Assembly (NCBI RefSeq): GCF_019029495.1
Contig: NZ_JAERQM010000001.1
Coordinates: 496,001 to 560,000 of the forward strand
DNA: 64,000 nucleotides
Direction: 5' to 3'
Source: Falsiroseomonas oleicola
GTDB lineage: Bacteria > Pseudomonadota > Alphaproteobacteria > Acetobacterales > Acetobacteraceae
The translations under genes were made by a program, and so were the position numbers. This document shows, piece by piece, positions 35,372-44,444 of this stretch. The notes under the pieces were generated by a model. The model was not told the origin of the DNA, ran no database searches, and was given only the letters and a program-made list of their open reading frames with translations. Position 1 is the first letter of the stretch, and each line of letters starts with the position of its first letter.

Positions 35372-36295
35372 TCAAGCCCCGATGGGTCGCCCCAGCACCC
35401 CCGCCGCGCGCGGGTCCCACCACCAGGCGGGGTCCGGCCCGACCATCACCCCGGCCTGGAAACGCGGCGCCGGGCGGTGCTTCGCCGTGCCGGCCAGCAC
35501 CTCCTGCCCCCGCTCGGTCAATCGCCAGGGCGTGTCCCGCGCGATCAGCCGCAGCGGGCCGGTGGAAAGCCGCTCCGCCAGGTCGCGCACGATCAGGTCG
35601 GTCATGTGGAAGACGGGATCGCCCTCGCGCAGCGCGCGATGCGCGGCGGCCAGGTCGCCCGCCCCCTCCGCCACGGCGCGCAGCAGCAGCCGCTCGCTCA
35701 GCGCCAGGCCGTCGGCGCGCCAGGGCAGGTCCTGCAGATGCCGGCGCATCGCCCCGGCGAGATGCGGCAGGGGCGAGGCACGGCGGGTCAGGCTGTCCAG
35801 CGCCACCGGATCGGGGCTGGCGAAGGCGGCCCAGGCCTCGGCGCCGGCTTCCAGCTGCAGCGCCGTCAGCGGCCGCGGTTCCAGCGCCGCCACCTCCTCC
35901 GCCGGCATCATGGCGAAGGGGCGCCTGCCATCCGCCGGCATCAGGAACAGCCGCCCGTCCAGCGGCGCGCGGCCTGCCAGCAGCGACAGCACCCGGATCA
36001 GGCAGGCCTGGTCCCAGAGGTCATGCTCGAACCACAGCAGCACTCGGTCGAACTTCGCCAGCGCGTTCAGCGCCATGTATTCGCGGCCGAGCCGCAGCCG
36101 CGCCGCCTCCACATCCACCCCGGCATGCAGGGCGATGACGCGGGCGCGGCGGCCCATATAGGGGATCAGCTCCTCATCGGAGACGGCGCCGATGCAGACC
36201 GGATCGGCGATCGGCAGGTAGTCGCCCTGCCATCCAGCCAGGGGCAGAAGGTCGCGGAGATCGTCGCCGCAGCGGATATGGGCCGTGGAGGTCAT
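35372..36295 (-). CDS. DUF1835 domain protein
   Basis: A 307-residue cytoplasmic protein from ATG 36295 (MTSTAHIRCGDDLRDLLP). Residues 5-125 match DUF1835: HIRCGDDLRDLLPLAGWQGDYLPIADPVCIGAV, then LWFEHDLWDQACLIRVLSLLA. The C-terminal half includes a winged-helix-like region (DPVFHMTDLIVRDLAERLSTGPLRL, then LTERGQEVL), as in DUF3658-type partners. The family has no known biochemical function; the HDLWDQ segment is highly conserved and may be part of an active site. It stands between two Bug receptor genes on the same strand; I see no functional link. Confidence 0.85.
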   Translation of the reverse strand: MTSTAHIRCGDDLRDLLPLAGWQGDYLPIADPVCIGAVSDEELIPYMGRRARVIALHAGVDVEAARLRLGREYMALNALAKFDRVLLWFEHDLWDQACLIRVLSLLAGRAPLDGRLFLMPADGRRPFAMMPAEEVAALEPRPLTALQLEAGAEAWAAFASPDPVALDSLTRRASPLPHLAGAMRRHLQDLPWRADGLALSERLLLRAVAEGAGDLAAAHRALREGDPVFHMTDLIVRDLAERLSTGPLRLIARDTPWRLTERGQEVLAGTAKHRPAPRFQAGVMVGPDPAWWWDPRAAGVLGRPIGA

Positions 36296-36362
36296 GCCCG
36301 CCCATGCCACGATGCGGCGGGGCGGAAAAGAGGCGCGGGCGGTGTCACCCGCGCCCCCCCTG

Positions 36363-37343
36363 TCAGAGCCGCAGGCCGAGGCGACGGATCATCGCCCCCT
36401 CCTCCTCATATTGGCGGCGCATGAAGGCGGCGTAGTCGTCCGGGCCCATATGGAAGGGCGCCATGTCGAAGCGGTCGAGGATGGCGACATGGGCCGGGTC
36501 GAACAGCGCCTCCCGGAACGCGTCGTGCAGCACCTTCACATGATCGGGATTCATCCCTTTCGGCCCGGCCAGGCCGTAGGGAGAGGCCGAGACGATGTCG
36601 ATGCCGCTTTCCTTCAGCGTCGGCACATTGGGGAAGCGCTTGGCGCGCTCCGCCGTCCAGGTCACCAGCAGCCGCATCCGGCCCGACAGCACCAGTTCCG
36701 ACCAGCCGGAGCTATCGGCGCTGGCCTGGATCTGGTTGCCGAGCAGCGCCTGGCTGTTCTCCGCCCAGCCGCGGAAGGGCACATGCGTCCATTCGATGCC
36801 GCGCTGGCCCGCGATCTGCTCCATGGTGATGTGCAGCGAGGTGCCGACGCCCGGCGTGCCGTAGTTCACCCGGCCCGGATTGGCCTTCGCATAGTCCAGG
36901 AACTGCTCCAGGTTCTGCCAGGGGCTTTCCGCATTCACCACGATGCCGAACAGATAGCCGGTCAGGTGGATGACGTAGGAATAGTCCTCCAGCGGGTTGA
37001 ACAGCGCCCGCTGCGCCATCTGCGGGTGGCGCAGCACGCTGATCGGCATCTGCGACAGCACATAGCCATCCGGCCGCTCGTTGAGCAGTTGCTGGGGGCC
37101 GAGGATACCACCCGCGCCGGCGCGGTTCTCGATGATGATGGGCTGGCCGAGGCGCTTGGAGGCCTGGTCGGCCAAAGCGCGCATCTGGATATCGGTGGTG
37201 CCGCCGGCGCCCCAGGGCACGATCACGCGGATCGGCCGGTTGGGATAGCGGTCCTGCGCCCAGACGGTGGGGGCGGCGAGCAGTGACGCCCCCAGCCCCA
37301 GCGTGGCGCGGCGACCCATGGCGAAACGGATTGGGCTGGTCAT
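36363..37343 (-). CDS. Bug/TctC-family receptor (third copy)
   Basis: A 326-residue receptor from ATG 37343, placed after an AGGGGAA ribosome site; the frame stays open to 37394 without adding family sequence. The signal peptide carries a twin arginine (FAMGRRATLGLGASLLAAP), suggesting Tat export. Family signatures are YPNRPIRVIVPWGAGGTTDI, ENRAGAGGILGPQQLL, YGTPGVGTSLHITMEQIAG, VPFRGWAENSQALLGNQ and FPNVPTLKESGID. As with the others there is no adjacent TctAB transporter. It is the last gene before the capsule locus, separated from the export gene by about 150 bases. Confidence 0.93.
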   Translation of the reverse strand: MTSPIRFAMGRRATLGLGASLLAAPTVWAQDRYPNRPIRVIVPWGAGGTTDIQMRALADQASKRLGQPIIIENRAGAGGILGPQQLLNERPDGYVLSQMPISVLRHPQMAQRALFNPLEDYSYVIHLTGYLFGIVVNAESPWQNLEQFLDYAKANPGRVNYGTPGVGTSLHITMEQIAGQRGIEWTHVPFRGWAENSQALLGNQIQASADSSGWSELVLSGRMRLLVTWTAERAKRFPNVPTLKESGIDIVSASPYGLAGPKGMNPDHVKVLHDAFREALFDPAHVAILDRFDMAPFHMGPDDYAAFMRRQYEEEGAMIRRLGLRL

Positions 37344-37496
37344 CGAACGTGTTCCCCTGCAACGCGCCGGCCTTCGGGCCGGTTCTGGCCTCAATGCCTA
37401 TCGCGCGCCGTTCCGGGCCGCAACAGCCGGATGGATGACCAGGGGGTGATGTTGCGGATGCCACCGCCGCGCGGCGCGCGGCGGTGGCAGGCCTGC

Positions 37497-39260
37497 TCAG
37501 TTCATGAAGACGCGGGCGGAGAGCGCCGACTGGAAGATCAGGTTCAGCAGGTCGCGCGCGATCTGGAAGTTCTTCGGATCCAGGCGCGGCAGGGCGATCA
37601 GCTCATCGCCCGGCGCCGGGCCTTCCGTCGGCTCCAGGATCAGCTCGCCCGAAGCCTTGCGGATCATCACCTGGGTTTCCACGCCGCGCTCGGCGAAGCC
37701 ACCGGCCGCCCGGACATAATCGGGAATGCGCATGTCGGGGCGCCAGACCACGGCCTGCGGCACCGACACCTCGCCCGAGACCAGCACGGTCTGCACCCGC
37801 TCCGGGATCACGACGACGTCGCCATCCTCCAGCCGCACATCGGCGCAGCGGCCGGTGCGGTCCATGACCACCAGGCGGCCCTCGGGGCGCGTGCGCCGGG
37901 CGCGCTGGATGTAGGTGGAGACCAGGTTGGCCTCCACCGCGCGGATCTCCGCCACGCCGGTGGTGGAGGAGACGGCCATGAACAACTGCCGTTCCAGCCG
38001 GTCCATCGCCTCATTGATGACGCGGGTCTGCTGGGCCGCGACGGAGGGGCGCAGCAGGAAGACGCCGGCGGGATTGGCCAGCACCGGATCCACCGCGACA
38101 TGGTCGAGCAGGGTGCAGAGCGTGGTGTCGCGATCGGCGATCAGGACGGAGGGGCCGATGCGGCTGCCCTCGATGCTGACGCGCACGGTCGGCGCCGGGC
38201 TGTCGGTGATGAAGGTGATGGTGTCCTGGTCCATCAGCTGCAGGCTGCCCAGCTCCCGCACCGTGGCGTAGCGGGCGAAGGGCTGGCTGCCGCGGGTGCC
38301 GCGGATCACCGCATTGGTGGCGGAAGGCAGCGGGGAGGCGAGGCGCAGCAATTCGCTGCCCGGCATGGCGCGGCCGGAGACCTCGAACAGGAAGTTGTTG
38401 CGCACCGCGCCATCGGCCCCGACCATGGCGCCCTGCGGCGCGACAACGACCGTGTCGCCTTCCTGCATCGTGATATTGGGCAATTGTCCGGTCAGTAGGA
38501 AGCGATACAGGTCCACCCGGGCCACGGTGCGGCCACCCCGGTTCACCGCGATGTCGCGATAGGAACCACGGCCCGGATCGACGCCGCCGGCACGGGTCAG
38601 GTAGTCGAGGATGCTGTCGGAACCCGCGCCCATGTGGCGGCCCGGCAGGCGGACATAGCCGGTGACGAAGACGCCGACCTGACTGGCATTGAGCAGCACG
38701 GCATAGACCTGCACCTGCTGCGAATAGACGCGGCGCACCTCCGCCTCCACCACCCGCTGGACATCGCCCGCGCGGGTGCCGGCGACGCGGATCGGGCCGA
38801 TTTGCGGCAGGAACAGGTTGCCCTCCGGGTCCACGACGCCGACCACCGAGGCCTCGATGAAGCCCCAGATGGTGACGGAAACGCGGTCCCCGGCACGGAT
38901 CACGTAGTTCGGATTGGGCGAATCAGTGGCCGACGGCGGCGCCCGGGTGAACAAGGCGGCGCCGAACACCACCGTGGCGGGACCCGCGGCGCGGGAGGGG
39001 TCGCCGATCGGCCCGACCGCCGTGGGGCCACCCTCCGCCGCGGTGGCGGAGCCGGCGCGAGAGGTGGTGATGGCATCCCCGGCCGCGCCAAGCAGGTTCG
39101 GCAGCGTGCCGACCTGCGGGCCACGTGCGCCCTGGCCCGTCGCGGTGCCGGGTGGCATCACCTGCGCACTGGCCAGGGCAGGCAACAGCAGCGCCAGCGC
39201 CAAGGCCAGGCGTGGCAGCAGGTGGGGCAGGCGGCGAAGCAAGTCGGTCATGTCGGGCAC
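37497..39260 (-). CDS. kpsD: Outer-membrane polysaccharide export protein (KpsD/OPX family)
   Basis: A 587-residue periplasmic/outer-membrane OPX protein, the last gene of the capsule-export operon. Residues 1-32 are a signal peptide (PRLALALALLLPALASAQ). The polysaccharide export domain spans about 115-235 (NYVIRAGDRVSVTIWGFIEAS, then VDPEGNLFLPQIGPIRVAG). Several SLBB-like beta-grasp units follow (VFVTGYVRLPGRHMGAGSDSIL, FEVSGRAMPGSELL, VLVSGEVSVPQAVVWRPDMRI). No lipobox is present, as in KpsD and unlike Wza. It would form the channel by which capsule crosses the outer membrane, joined to the periplasmic KpsE. The gap to kpsE is 107 bases and contains GC-rich palindromic sequence. Confidence 0.92.
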   Translation of the reverse strand: MPDMTDLLRRLPHLLPRLALALALLLPALASAQVMPPGTATGQGARGPQVGTLPNLLGAAGDAITTSRAGSATAAEGGPTAVGPIGDPSRAAGPATVVFGAALFTRAPPSATDSPNPNYVIRAGDRVSVTIWGFIEASVVGVVDPEGNLFLPQIGPIRVAGTRAGDVQRVVEAEVRRVYSQQVQVYAVLLNASQVGVFVTGYVRLPGRHMGAGSDSILDYLTRAGGVDPGRGSYRDIAVNRGGRTVARVDLYRFLLTGQLPNITMQEGDTVVVAPQGAMVGADGAVRNNFLFEVSGRAMPGSELLRLASPLPSATNAVIRGTRGSQPFARYATVRELGSLQLMDQDTITFITDSPAPTVRVSIEGSRIGPSVLIADRDTTLCTLLDHVAVDPVLANPAGVFLLRPSVAAQQTRVINEAMDRLERQLFMAVSSTTGVAEIRAVEANLVSTYIQRARRTRPEGRLVVMDRTGRCADVRLEDGDVVVIPERVQTVLVSGEVSVPQAVVWRPDMRIPDYVRAAGGFAERGVETQVMIRKASGELILEPTEGPAPGDELIALPRLDPKNFQIARDLLNLIFQSALSARVFMN

Positions 39261-39367
39261 AATCCGGAAGTAGGGCCGGCCGAGGCCGGCCGGCCGTTAA
39301 ACTGTCCTGTCTCGTTGCAGAATGCCAGGACATGGGCGCGCGCCGGAAGGGGCGTGCGTGACGGCCC

Positions 39368-40579
39368 TCAGCTTGCGTGTTCGCGTGCCCCGGCAATGAC
39401 CAGCCAGCCGATCGCGTAAAGCACGGTCAGTGCCACCAGCAGGGTCATGGTGTTGAACATCGCCTTGGGGAAGGTGGCGCGTTCCGGCAGGTTGGGTTCG
39501 ACCACCCGCATCAGGAAGACCTGCTGGCGCTGCGCATCGGCGCGCGCCGCTTCCAACGATCCGATGGCGGAGGAATAGACCCGCTCGGCGAATTCGCGTT
39601 CGAGTTGAAGGCGCTCATAGCCGGAAAGCTGCTGCGTCAGCGTTTCGGAGCCGCTGGTACGGCGCGATCTCTCGCTGGCGATCTGCGCCTGAAGCGCCGC
39701 GATTCGGTTGTTCAGCACCTGGATCTGCGGATTGTCCGGCCGCATGAAGGCCTGCTTCTCCTGCAACTCCGCCCGGGTCTGGGCCAGGGCCCCCTCCAGC
39801 CGCGCGACGGTCTGCACGGCGCTGCCGACGGCGGCCGTGGGGTCCAGCGTCTGCTCGCGCTCACGGAAGGCGGTCAGCGCGGCGCGGGCGGCAACCACCC
39901 GTTCCTCGGCGATCGCCACCTCCTCGCGTCCGACGCGCAGCGTGTCCTGGGAAGTGCGGGCGGAGAAGCGGTTGACCAGCCCTTCCGACATGGTCAGCAG
40001 TGCCTCGGCGATGGCGGTCGCATCGTCCGGCCGGTAGGCCTGCACCTTCAGGGTGATGATGCTGGTCTCCATGTCGTAATCGACCGAGACGCGGCGACGA
40101 TAGTAGCTCAGCAGCCGCTCGGCCTCCGGATCCTCATACATCAGGCGGGACACCCGGTCGGCCTCGGGCCGGCGCCAGATCGCCGCGAGGTCGAGTTGCT
40201 CCTGCAACGCGGTCACGGCGGAGATGCTGTCGACGAAGGAGGTGACGGCCTGCGCCTCCTCCCCACCCGGACGCATGGACCCGGCGCTGGCGCCGAGGAT
40301 GCTGGCGATGCCGCCCGCACCGCCGCCACCGCTGGCGCCGGGGCGGCCGCGCACCAGGATGCGGGCTTCGGCCTCATACATGTCGGAGGCGTAGGTCGCG
40401 TAGTACAGCCCGACCACCAGGGTCGGCAGCAGCACCAGCAGTATGTACCATCCCAAGGGACCGCGCGGCTTCAGCCGCGCCAGGATGCTGCGGCGCGGCC
40501 GCACCTGTGCGCGCGGCAATGCGCCCGGGCCGGAGGTGGTGGCAGCCTCAGAGGGCCGTATAGGTGGCGACAGCTTCAT
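39368..40579 (-). CDS. kpsE: Capsule export inner-membrane/periplasmic adaptor (KpsE/CtrB family)
   Basis: A 403-residue polysaccharide copolymerase-3 protein. One transmembrane segment lies near residues 43-62 (WYILLVLLPTLVVGLYYATY) and a second near the end (MTLLVALTVLYAIGWLVIAG). Between them is a large periplasmic coiled-coil region, with AVGSAVQTVARLEGALAQT and heptad-rich stretches around residues 190-320. The RVVEPNLPERATFPK segment before the last helix is the family hallmark. A glycine-rich GRPGASGGGGAGG insert near residue 80 is unusual. It couples the ABC transporter to the OPX channel. Its ATG lies 31 bases inside the end of kpsT, so the genes overlap. Confidence 0.92.
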   Translation of the reverse strand: MKLSPPIRPSEAATTSGPGALPRAQVRPRRSILARLKPRGPLGWYILLVLLPTLVVGLYYATYASDMYEAEARILVRGRPGASGGGGAGGIASILGASAGSMRPGGEEAQAVTSFVDSISAVTALQEQLDLAAIWRRPEADRVSRLMYEDPEAERLLSYYRRRVSVDYDMETSIITLKVQAYRPDDATAIAEALLTMSEGLVNRFSARTSQDTLRVGREEVAIAEERVVAARAALTAFREREQTLDPTAAVGSAVQTVARLEGALAQTRAELQEKQAFMRPDNPQIQVLNNRIAALQAQIASERSRRTSGSETLTQQLSGYERLQLEREFAERVYSSAIGSLEAARADAQRQQVFLMRVVEPNLPERATFPKAMFNTMTLLVALTVLYAIGWLVIAGAREHAS

Positions 40580-41198
40580 CGACGTCCTCGAAGAAGGTCA
40601 GGCTGCCTTCATTCAGCACCGCGGCCGTGCGGCAATACAGCTTCAGGTGATCGGGCACATGGGTAACGAGCACCAGGGAACGCCCCCGCGTCTTCTCGGC
40701 CAGGATCTTCTGCGCCCGGTTGACGAAGCGCTGGTCGCCGGTCGCCGTCACCTCGTCGATCAGGTAGCAGTCGAAATCGACGGCGAAGGACAGGCCCAGC
40801 AGAAGCCTACCCATCATGCCGACCGAATAGGTCTTGGCCGGCATGTTCATATAGGGGCCAAGTTCGGCGAAGTCCTCGACGAAGTCGAGAACGCGCTGGA
40901 CCGGCTGGTTGTAGATGCGGGCGATGAAGCGGGCATTGTCGGCGCCGCTCATGGAATTCTGCAGGCCGACGCCATGCGCCAGGGGCCAGGAGACGGACAT
41001 GCGCCGCTCGATCCGGCCGGAGGTCGGGTGCTCCACCCCGGCCAGCATGCGCACCAGGGTCGATTTTCCCGCGCCGTTGCGGCCAAGGATGCCGACCGAA
41101 TCGCCCGGCCGGATGATGCCGGAGACATTGCGCAGCACGTGCTTCTTGCCGCCGCCGCGCAGGTCGTAGTGTTTTGAGACGCGATCGAAATAGATCAA
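40548..41198 (-). CDS. kpsT: Capsule ABC transporter ATPase (KpsT)
   Basis: A 216-residue ATPase that powers export of lipid-linked capsule across the inner membrane. Walker A is ILGRNGAGKST (residues 37-47). The region AKTYSVGMMGRLLLGLS holds the signature motif in the short form typical of KpsT/CtrD (YSxGMxxRLxFGLS), and Walker B is DCYLIDEV. The H-loop histidine lies in LVLVTHVPDHLKLYC. It starts ten bases after the kpsM stop and overlaps kpsE at its 3' end, so it is part of the operon lipoprotein-kpsM-kpsT-kpsE-kpsD. Confidence 0.95.
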   Translation of the reverse strand: MIYFDRVSKHYDLRGGGKKHVLRNVSGIIRPGDSVGILGRNGAGKSTLVRMLAGVEHPTSGRIERRMSVSWPLAHGVGLQNSMSGADNARFIARIYNQPVQRVLDFVEDFAELGPYMNMPAKTYSVGMMGRLLLGLSFAVDFDCYLIDEVTATGDQRFVNRAQKILAEKTRGRSLVLVTHVPDHLKLYCRTAAVLNEGSLTFFEDVDEAVATYTAL

Positions 41199-41207
41199 GG
41201 CGGCGGC

Positions 41208-42047
41208 TCAGAATTCAAGGCGCGCGCGCACCGCGCGCACCGCCGCCAGGCCAAGAAGGTTCACCGCCACCACCCAGCCGAGCACATAGGCCAGATCGTA
41301 ATAGGCTGGGATCATGTTGCCGAACATGCCGTCGCGCATCATCTCATGGATATGGGCCTGGGGATTCCACAGCAGCATCTCGCGCCATTGGCGGGGCAGG
41401 TAGTGCAGTGCGAAGAGCGCACCGGAAAACGGCAGCGCGACATAGGTCATCGGGTGGACGATGCGGTCCACCACCTCCCACCGCGCGGCACCGGCGGCGA
41501 CCAGCAGGCCGAGGCCATTGGCCAATGCGAAAAGCAGCATCAGAGCGCCCACCAGGGTCGGCACGTCATGCGGAGTCGCGCCCGTCCACCAGGCGGTGCC
41601 GGAGATGACGACCAGCAGAACGCAGGTGACCGCGCCCATCTCCAGGAGATTTCGCGCCAGCATGATGTCCACCAGCCGGACCTGGCGGTGGTACATCAGC
41701 GTCATGTTGGCCTGGAAGGCGGTGGTGGCGCGGTTGATGATGGCGCGAAAGGCAAAATACGGCGCATAGCCGATCACCACGAACAGGAAGGGCGGCACAT
41801 TGCCCATCTCCCGCGAACTGACCAGCGTCTTCAGCAGGCCGATGAGCGAGGCCAGCAGCAGCGGTTCCAGGAACAGCCACAGAAAGCCGAGATGGCCGCG
41901 ACCAAAGCGGGTCTGCAATTCGCGCAGCAGCAGGGCATGGATGACACGCCGCTGGACCGCCAGACCCTCCATGGTCCGCGCCAGGCCGCTCTTGCGCTGC
42001 GGCATACCCTCGGGCAGCCCATGCATGCCGCCGCTCGCGGCACTCAT
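41208..42047 (-). CDS. kpsM: Capsule ABC transporter permease (KpsM)
   Basis: A 279-residue ABC-2 type permease from ATG 42047; ATG 42026 is an alternative. Six hydrophobic segments can be counted. Family features are VIHALLLRELQTRFGRGHLGFLWLFLEP at the N-terminus, FVVIGYAPYFAFRAIINR, and the late WNPQAHIHEMMRDGMFG loop. The protein forms the membrane channel for the lipid-linked polysaccharide and is driven by KpsT, encoded next. Ten bases separate it from the preceding lipoprotein gene. Confidence 0.94.
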   Translation of the reverse strand: MSAASGGMHGLPEGMPQRKSGLARTMEGLAVQRRVIHALLLRELQTRFGRGHLGFLWLFLEPLLLASLIGLLKTLVSSREMGNVPPFLFVVIGYAPYFAFRAIINRATTAFQANMTLMYHRQVRLVDIMLARNLLEMGAVTCVLLVVISGTAWWTGATPHDVPTLVGALMLLFALANGLGLLVAAGAARWEVVDRIVHPMTYVALPFSGALFALHYLPRQWREMLLWNPQAHIHEMMRDGMFGNMIPAYYDLAYVLGWVVAVNLLGLAAVRAVRARLEF

Positions 42048-42057
42048 GGCGCGGATC

Positions 42058-42492
42058 TCACGGGCGGGCGGAGCCGCCGCCGCGCAGCAGCGGGCGGGCT
42101 TCCACCCAGCCACCTTCGGGCGCGGCGCAGACCAGGCGGGCACGCTCCGCCATGCCGGCATCCACCCGCAATTCACGGCATTCGCGACCGCTGGCGGCAT
42201 TGTAGCTGCGCACCAGCCGCACCTGCGCGGTGCGGCCATCGGCCAGGGCCAGGCGCGTCGACGCGCCGGGCTGGGCCTGGCTGGCGAAGATCACCACCGG
42301 GTCGGTGGACACAACGGCCGGCCGGGCGGTCACCGCGGCATTGCTGAAGGCGCGATCACCGCTGCGTGCACACCCCATCAGGGCAGCAACCCCGATCACG
42401 GCCACCAGGGCGCGCAGGGGCCGCGTTGCCGAGGAGGTTCCGGCCAGGCGGGCTGAAACGGGCCGGGTTGCGGCTTGTGTGCGGTGCATCAT
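42058..42492 (-). CDS. Small lipoprotein heading the capsule-export operon
   Basis: A 144-residue product from the ATG at 42492 (a second ATG follows at once). The longer frame toward 43455 is a shadow of kpsC. After a basic n-region (TRPVSARLAGTSSATRPLR) comes a hydrophobic core and the lipobox ALMGC at about residue 44. The mature part has a PVVIFASQAQPGASTRLALADG strand region. A pair of cysteines (ECRELRVDAGMAERARLVC) may form a disulfide. I do not recognise a family. Its place, ten bases before kpsM and divergent from kpsC, suggests a role in capsule surface attachment or export; this is inferred only from context. Confidence 0.72.
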   Translation of the reverse strand: MMHRTQAATRPVSARLAGTSSATRPLRALVAVIGVAALMGCARSGDRAFSNAAVTARPAVVSTDPVVIFASQAQPGASTRLALADGRTAQVRLVRSYNAASGRECRELRVDAGMAERARLVCAAPEGGWVEARPLLRGGGSARP

Positions 42493-42530
42493 GATGAAGA
42501 ACACTAGCCGAAGGCCGGGCCTTAGGCAAA

Positions 42531-44444
42531 ATGCAAATAACTTCATCTGTTTCACAGCAAGCGGCGCGGCGCGGTGGCGTCGTGGGCCGGTTTCGCCCCA
42601 ACCCCGAGGATGCCCCGCTGCCGATACTCCGGCTTCCCCCGGCTGAGCTGGCCGCCCTGCCTCACCTGCCGGCCTTTTTCCCCGGCCATGAGGTGCAAGC
42701 CGCCGAGCCGGCCGATGCCCGTGCCGCCGATGCCCAAGGGATGGGGGCGCCCGGCGCCGCAGCGCTGCGCTACAGCCCCGGCCCCTTCCGCCCGCCTCGC
42801 CTCGCCGGGCGTGAGGTGCCGGTGCTGCTGGTGGTGGGCCAGGGACCGGACCCGCTGGCCAGCGCCCTCGCCAACCCGCCGGCCAGGCCCGATCTCGCCC
42901 AGGCCAGGGCTGTGATGGCGGCGCTGCTGGCGATGCGGCCCGGGGCGCTCGGCACGGCGATGGATGCGAAGGGCGCGCGCGCCATCCTGCTCGACCCCTG
43001 CGACCCCGCCCGCCAGGCCACGGCCATCGCCCAGCTCGTGCAACACCGCGCCGCCGGCACCCCGCCGCTGCTGCTGCGCGACCCTTTCGGCCCCGGCGAG
43101 GCGGTGCTGCCCGGCAGCCTGCCGGCGCCGGACCCCTGGGCGCTGCTCGATCTCGGCCTGCCGCTGCATGGCGCCAGCCTGCCGCTGGGGCTGCTGGCGC
43201 TGGCCGCCGGGGTCCCCCTGGCCGATGGCCGCCTGGCCGGCGCCGACCCGGCCCTGTCCTGGGCCGCGCTGCTCGCCGCCACCCGCGCGGCCGACCCCTT
43301 CCACAACCGCCCCTGCCCGATTCCCCAGGCGCTGGATCTGCTGGCGCTGTGGCAGGCGCGCGCCACCGAATCGCGCGGCATCGCCGCCTGCCTCGGCGTG
43401 CATCCCTACAAGCGCGACCGGCTGCGGGAATTGCTGGCCAGCGACGCGCCGCCACCCGCCTTCGCCGCCACCCCTGCCCGCGCGATCACCATCGCGCGAG
43501 AGCGTGGCGGCGCGGTGCTGGCCTGGGCCGCCAGCGCGCCGCCGGACCTGCCCGCGCGCTGCGCGGAAGCCGGGGTGCCACTGCGCTGGCTGGAGGATGG
43601 CTTCATCCGCTCCGCCGGCCTCGGCGCCGCCTTCCGCGCCGGCGCCTCCTTCGCCCTCGACCAGGGCGGCCCCTATTACGATCCGCAGGTGGAAAGCGAC
43701 CTGGCGCGGCTGCTGGCCGAGGCCCCCTTCCCGCCGGACCTGCTGGAACGCGCCCGGTCCCTGCGCCGCGCGGTGGTGAACCGGGGGGTCACCAAGTACA
43801 ACCTGCCCGGCGCCATGCCGGAGATCACCGCCCCCGCCGGCCGCCGCCGCATCCTTGTGCCGGGCCAGGTGGAGGGCGATGCCTCCATCCGCCAGGGCGC
43901 CGGCGACATCCGCCGCAACCTCGACCTGCTGCGCGCGGTGCGCGCCGCAGCACCGGAGGCCTGGCTGATCTACAAGCCGCATCCGGATATCGAGGCCGGC
44001 TTCCGGCGCGGCCGCATCGCCGCCGCCGACCTCGACGGCCTGGCCGACCAGGTGCTGCGCCACGCCCCGATGGCGCCGCTGCTCGGCCTGGTGGACGAGG
44101 TTCATACCATCACCTCCCTCACCGGCTTCGAGGCGCTGCTGCGCGGCCGGGAGGTAACCTGCTGGGGCACGCCCTTCTATGCCGGCTGGGGCCTGACCCG
44201 GGATCGCGGCCCCGACGCCGCCCCGCCCCGCAGCCGCCGCCTGACCCTGGACGAGCTGGTGGCCGGCGCACTGATCCTCTACCCCCGCTGCATCGACCCG
44301 CTGACGCGCCTGCCCTGCCCGCCGGAGGTGCTGCTGGACCGCATGGACCGCCCCGACCTGTTCCCCCCCGGCCGCCGCGCCCGCCTCCGCGCCGCCCAGG
44401 GTTTTGTCACGCGCGCCGTCGCCTGGATTCGGGGCTGGCGGTGA
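42531..44444 (+). CDS. kpsC: KpsC-like beta-Kdo transferase for capsule lipid anchor
   Basis: A 637-residue PF05159-type protein. In E. coli KpsC has two Kdo-transferase domains that build the poly-Kdo linker joining the capsule to lysophosphatidylglycerol. Here residues about 285-620 form a complete C-terminal-type domain: LGVHPYKRDRLREL, WLEDGFIRSAGLG, GVTKYNLPG, LVPGQVEGDASIRQGAGDI, IYKPHPDIEAG, SLTGFEALLRGREVTCWG, then PFYAGWGLTRD. Residues 1-285 are alanine/proline-rich and keep none of those motifs, so the first domain appears degenerate or replaced. Rhizobial RkpJ is a relative. It starts at 42531, 38 bases from the divergent lipoprotein gene, and its TGA overlaps the GTG of the following dehydrogenase gene. 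Confidence 0.87.
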   Translation: MQITSSVSQQAARRGGVVGRFRPNPEDAPLPILRLPPAELAALPHLPAFFPGHEVQAAEPADARAADAQGMGAPGAAALRYSPGPFRPPRLAGREVPVLLVVGQGPDPLASALANPPARPDLAQARAVMAALLAMRPGALGTAMDAKGARAILLDPCDPARQATAIAQLVQHRAAGTPPLLLRDPFGPGEAVLPGSLPAPDPWALLDLGLPLHGASLPLGLLALAAGVPLADGRLAGADPALSWAALLAATRAADPFHNRPCPIPQALDLLALWQARATESRGIAACLGVHPYKRDRLRELLASDAPPPAFAATPARAITIARERGGAVLAWAASAPPDLPARCAEAGVPLRWLEDGFIRSAGLGAAFRAGASFALDQGGPYYDPQVESDLARLLAEAPFPPDLLERARSLRRAVVNRGVTKYNLPGAMPEITAPAGRRRILVPGQVEGDASIRQGAGDIRRNLDLLRAVRAAAPEAWLIYKPHPDIEAGFRRGRIAAADLDGLADQVLRHAPMAPLLGLVDEVHTITSLTGFEALLRGREVTCWGTPFYAGWGLTRDRGPDAAPPRSRRLTLDELVAGALILYPRCIDPLTRLPCPPEVLLDRMDRPDLFPPGRRARLRAAQGFVTRAVAWIRGWR

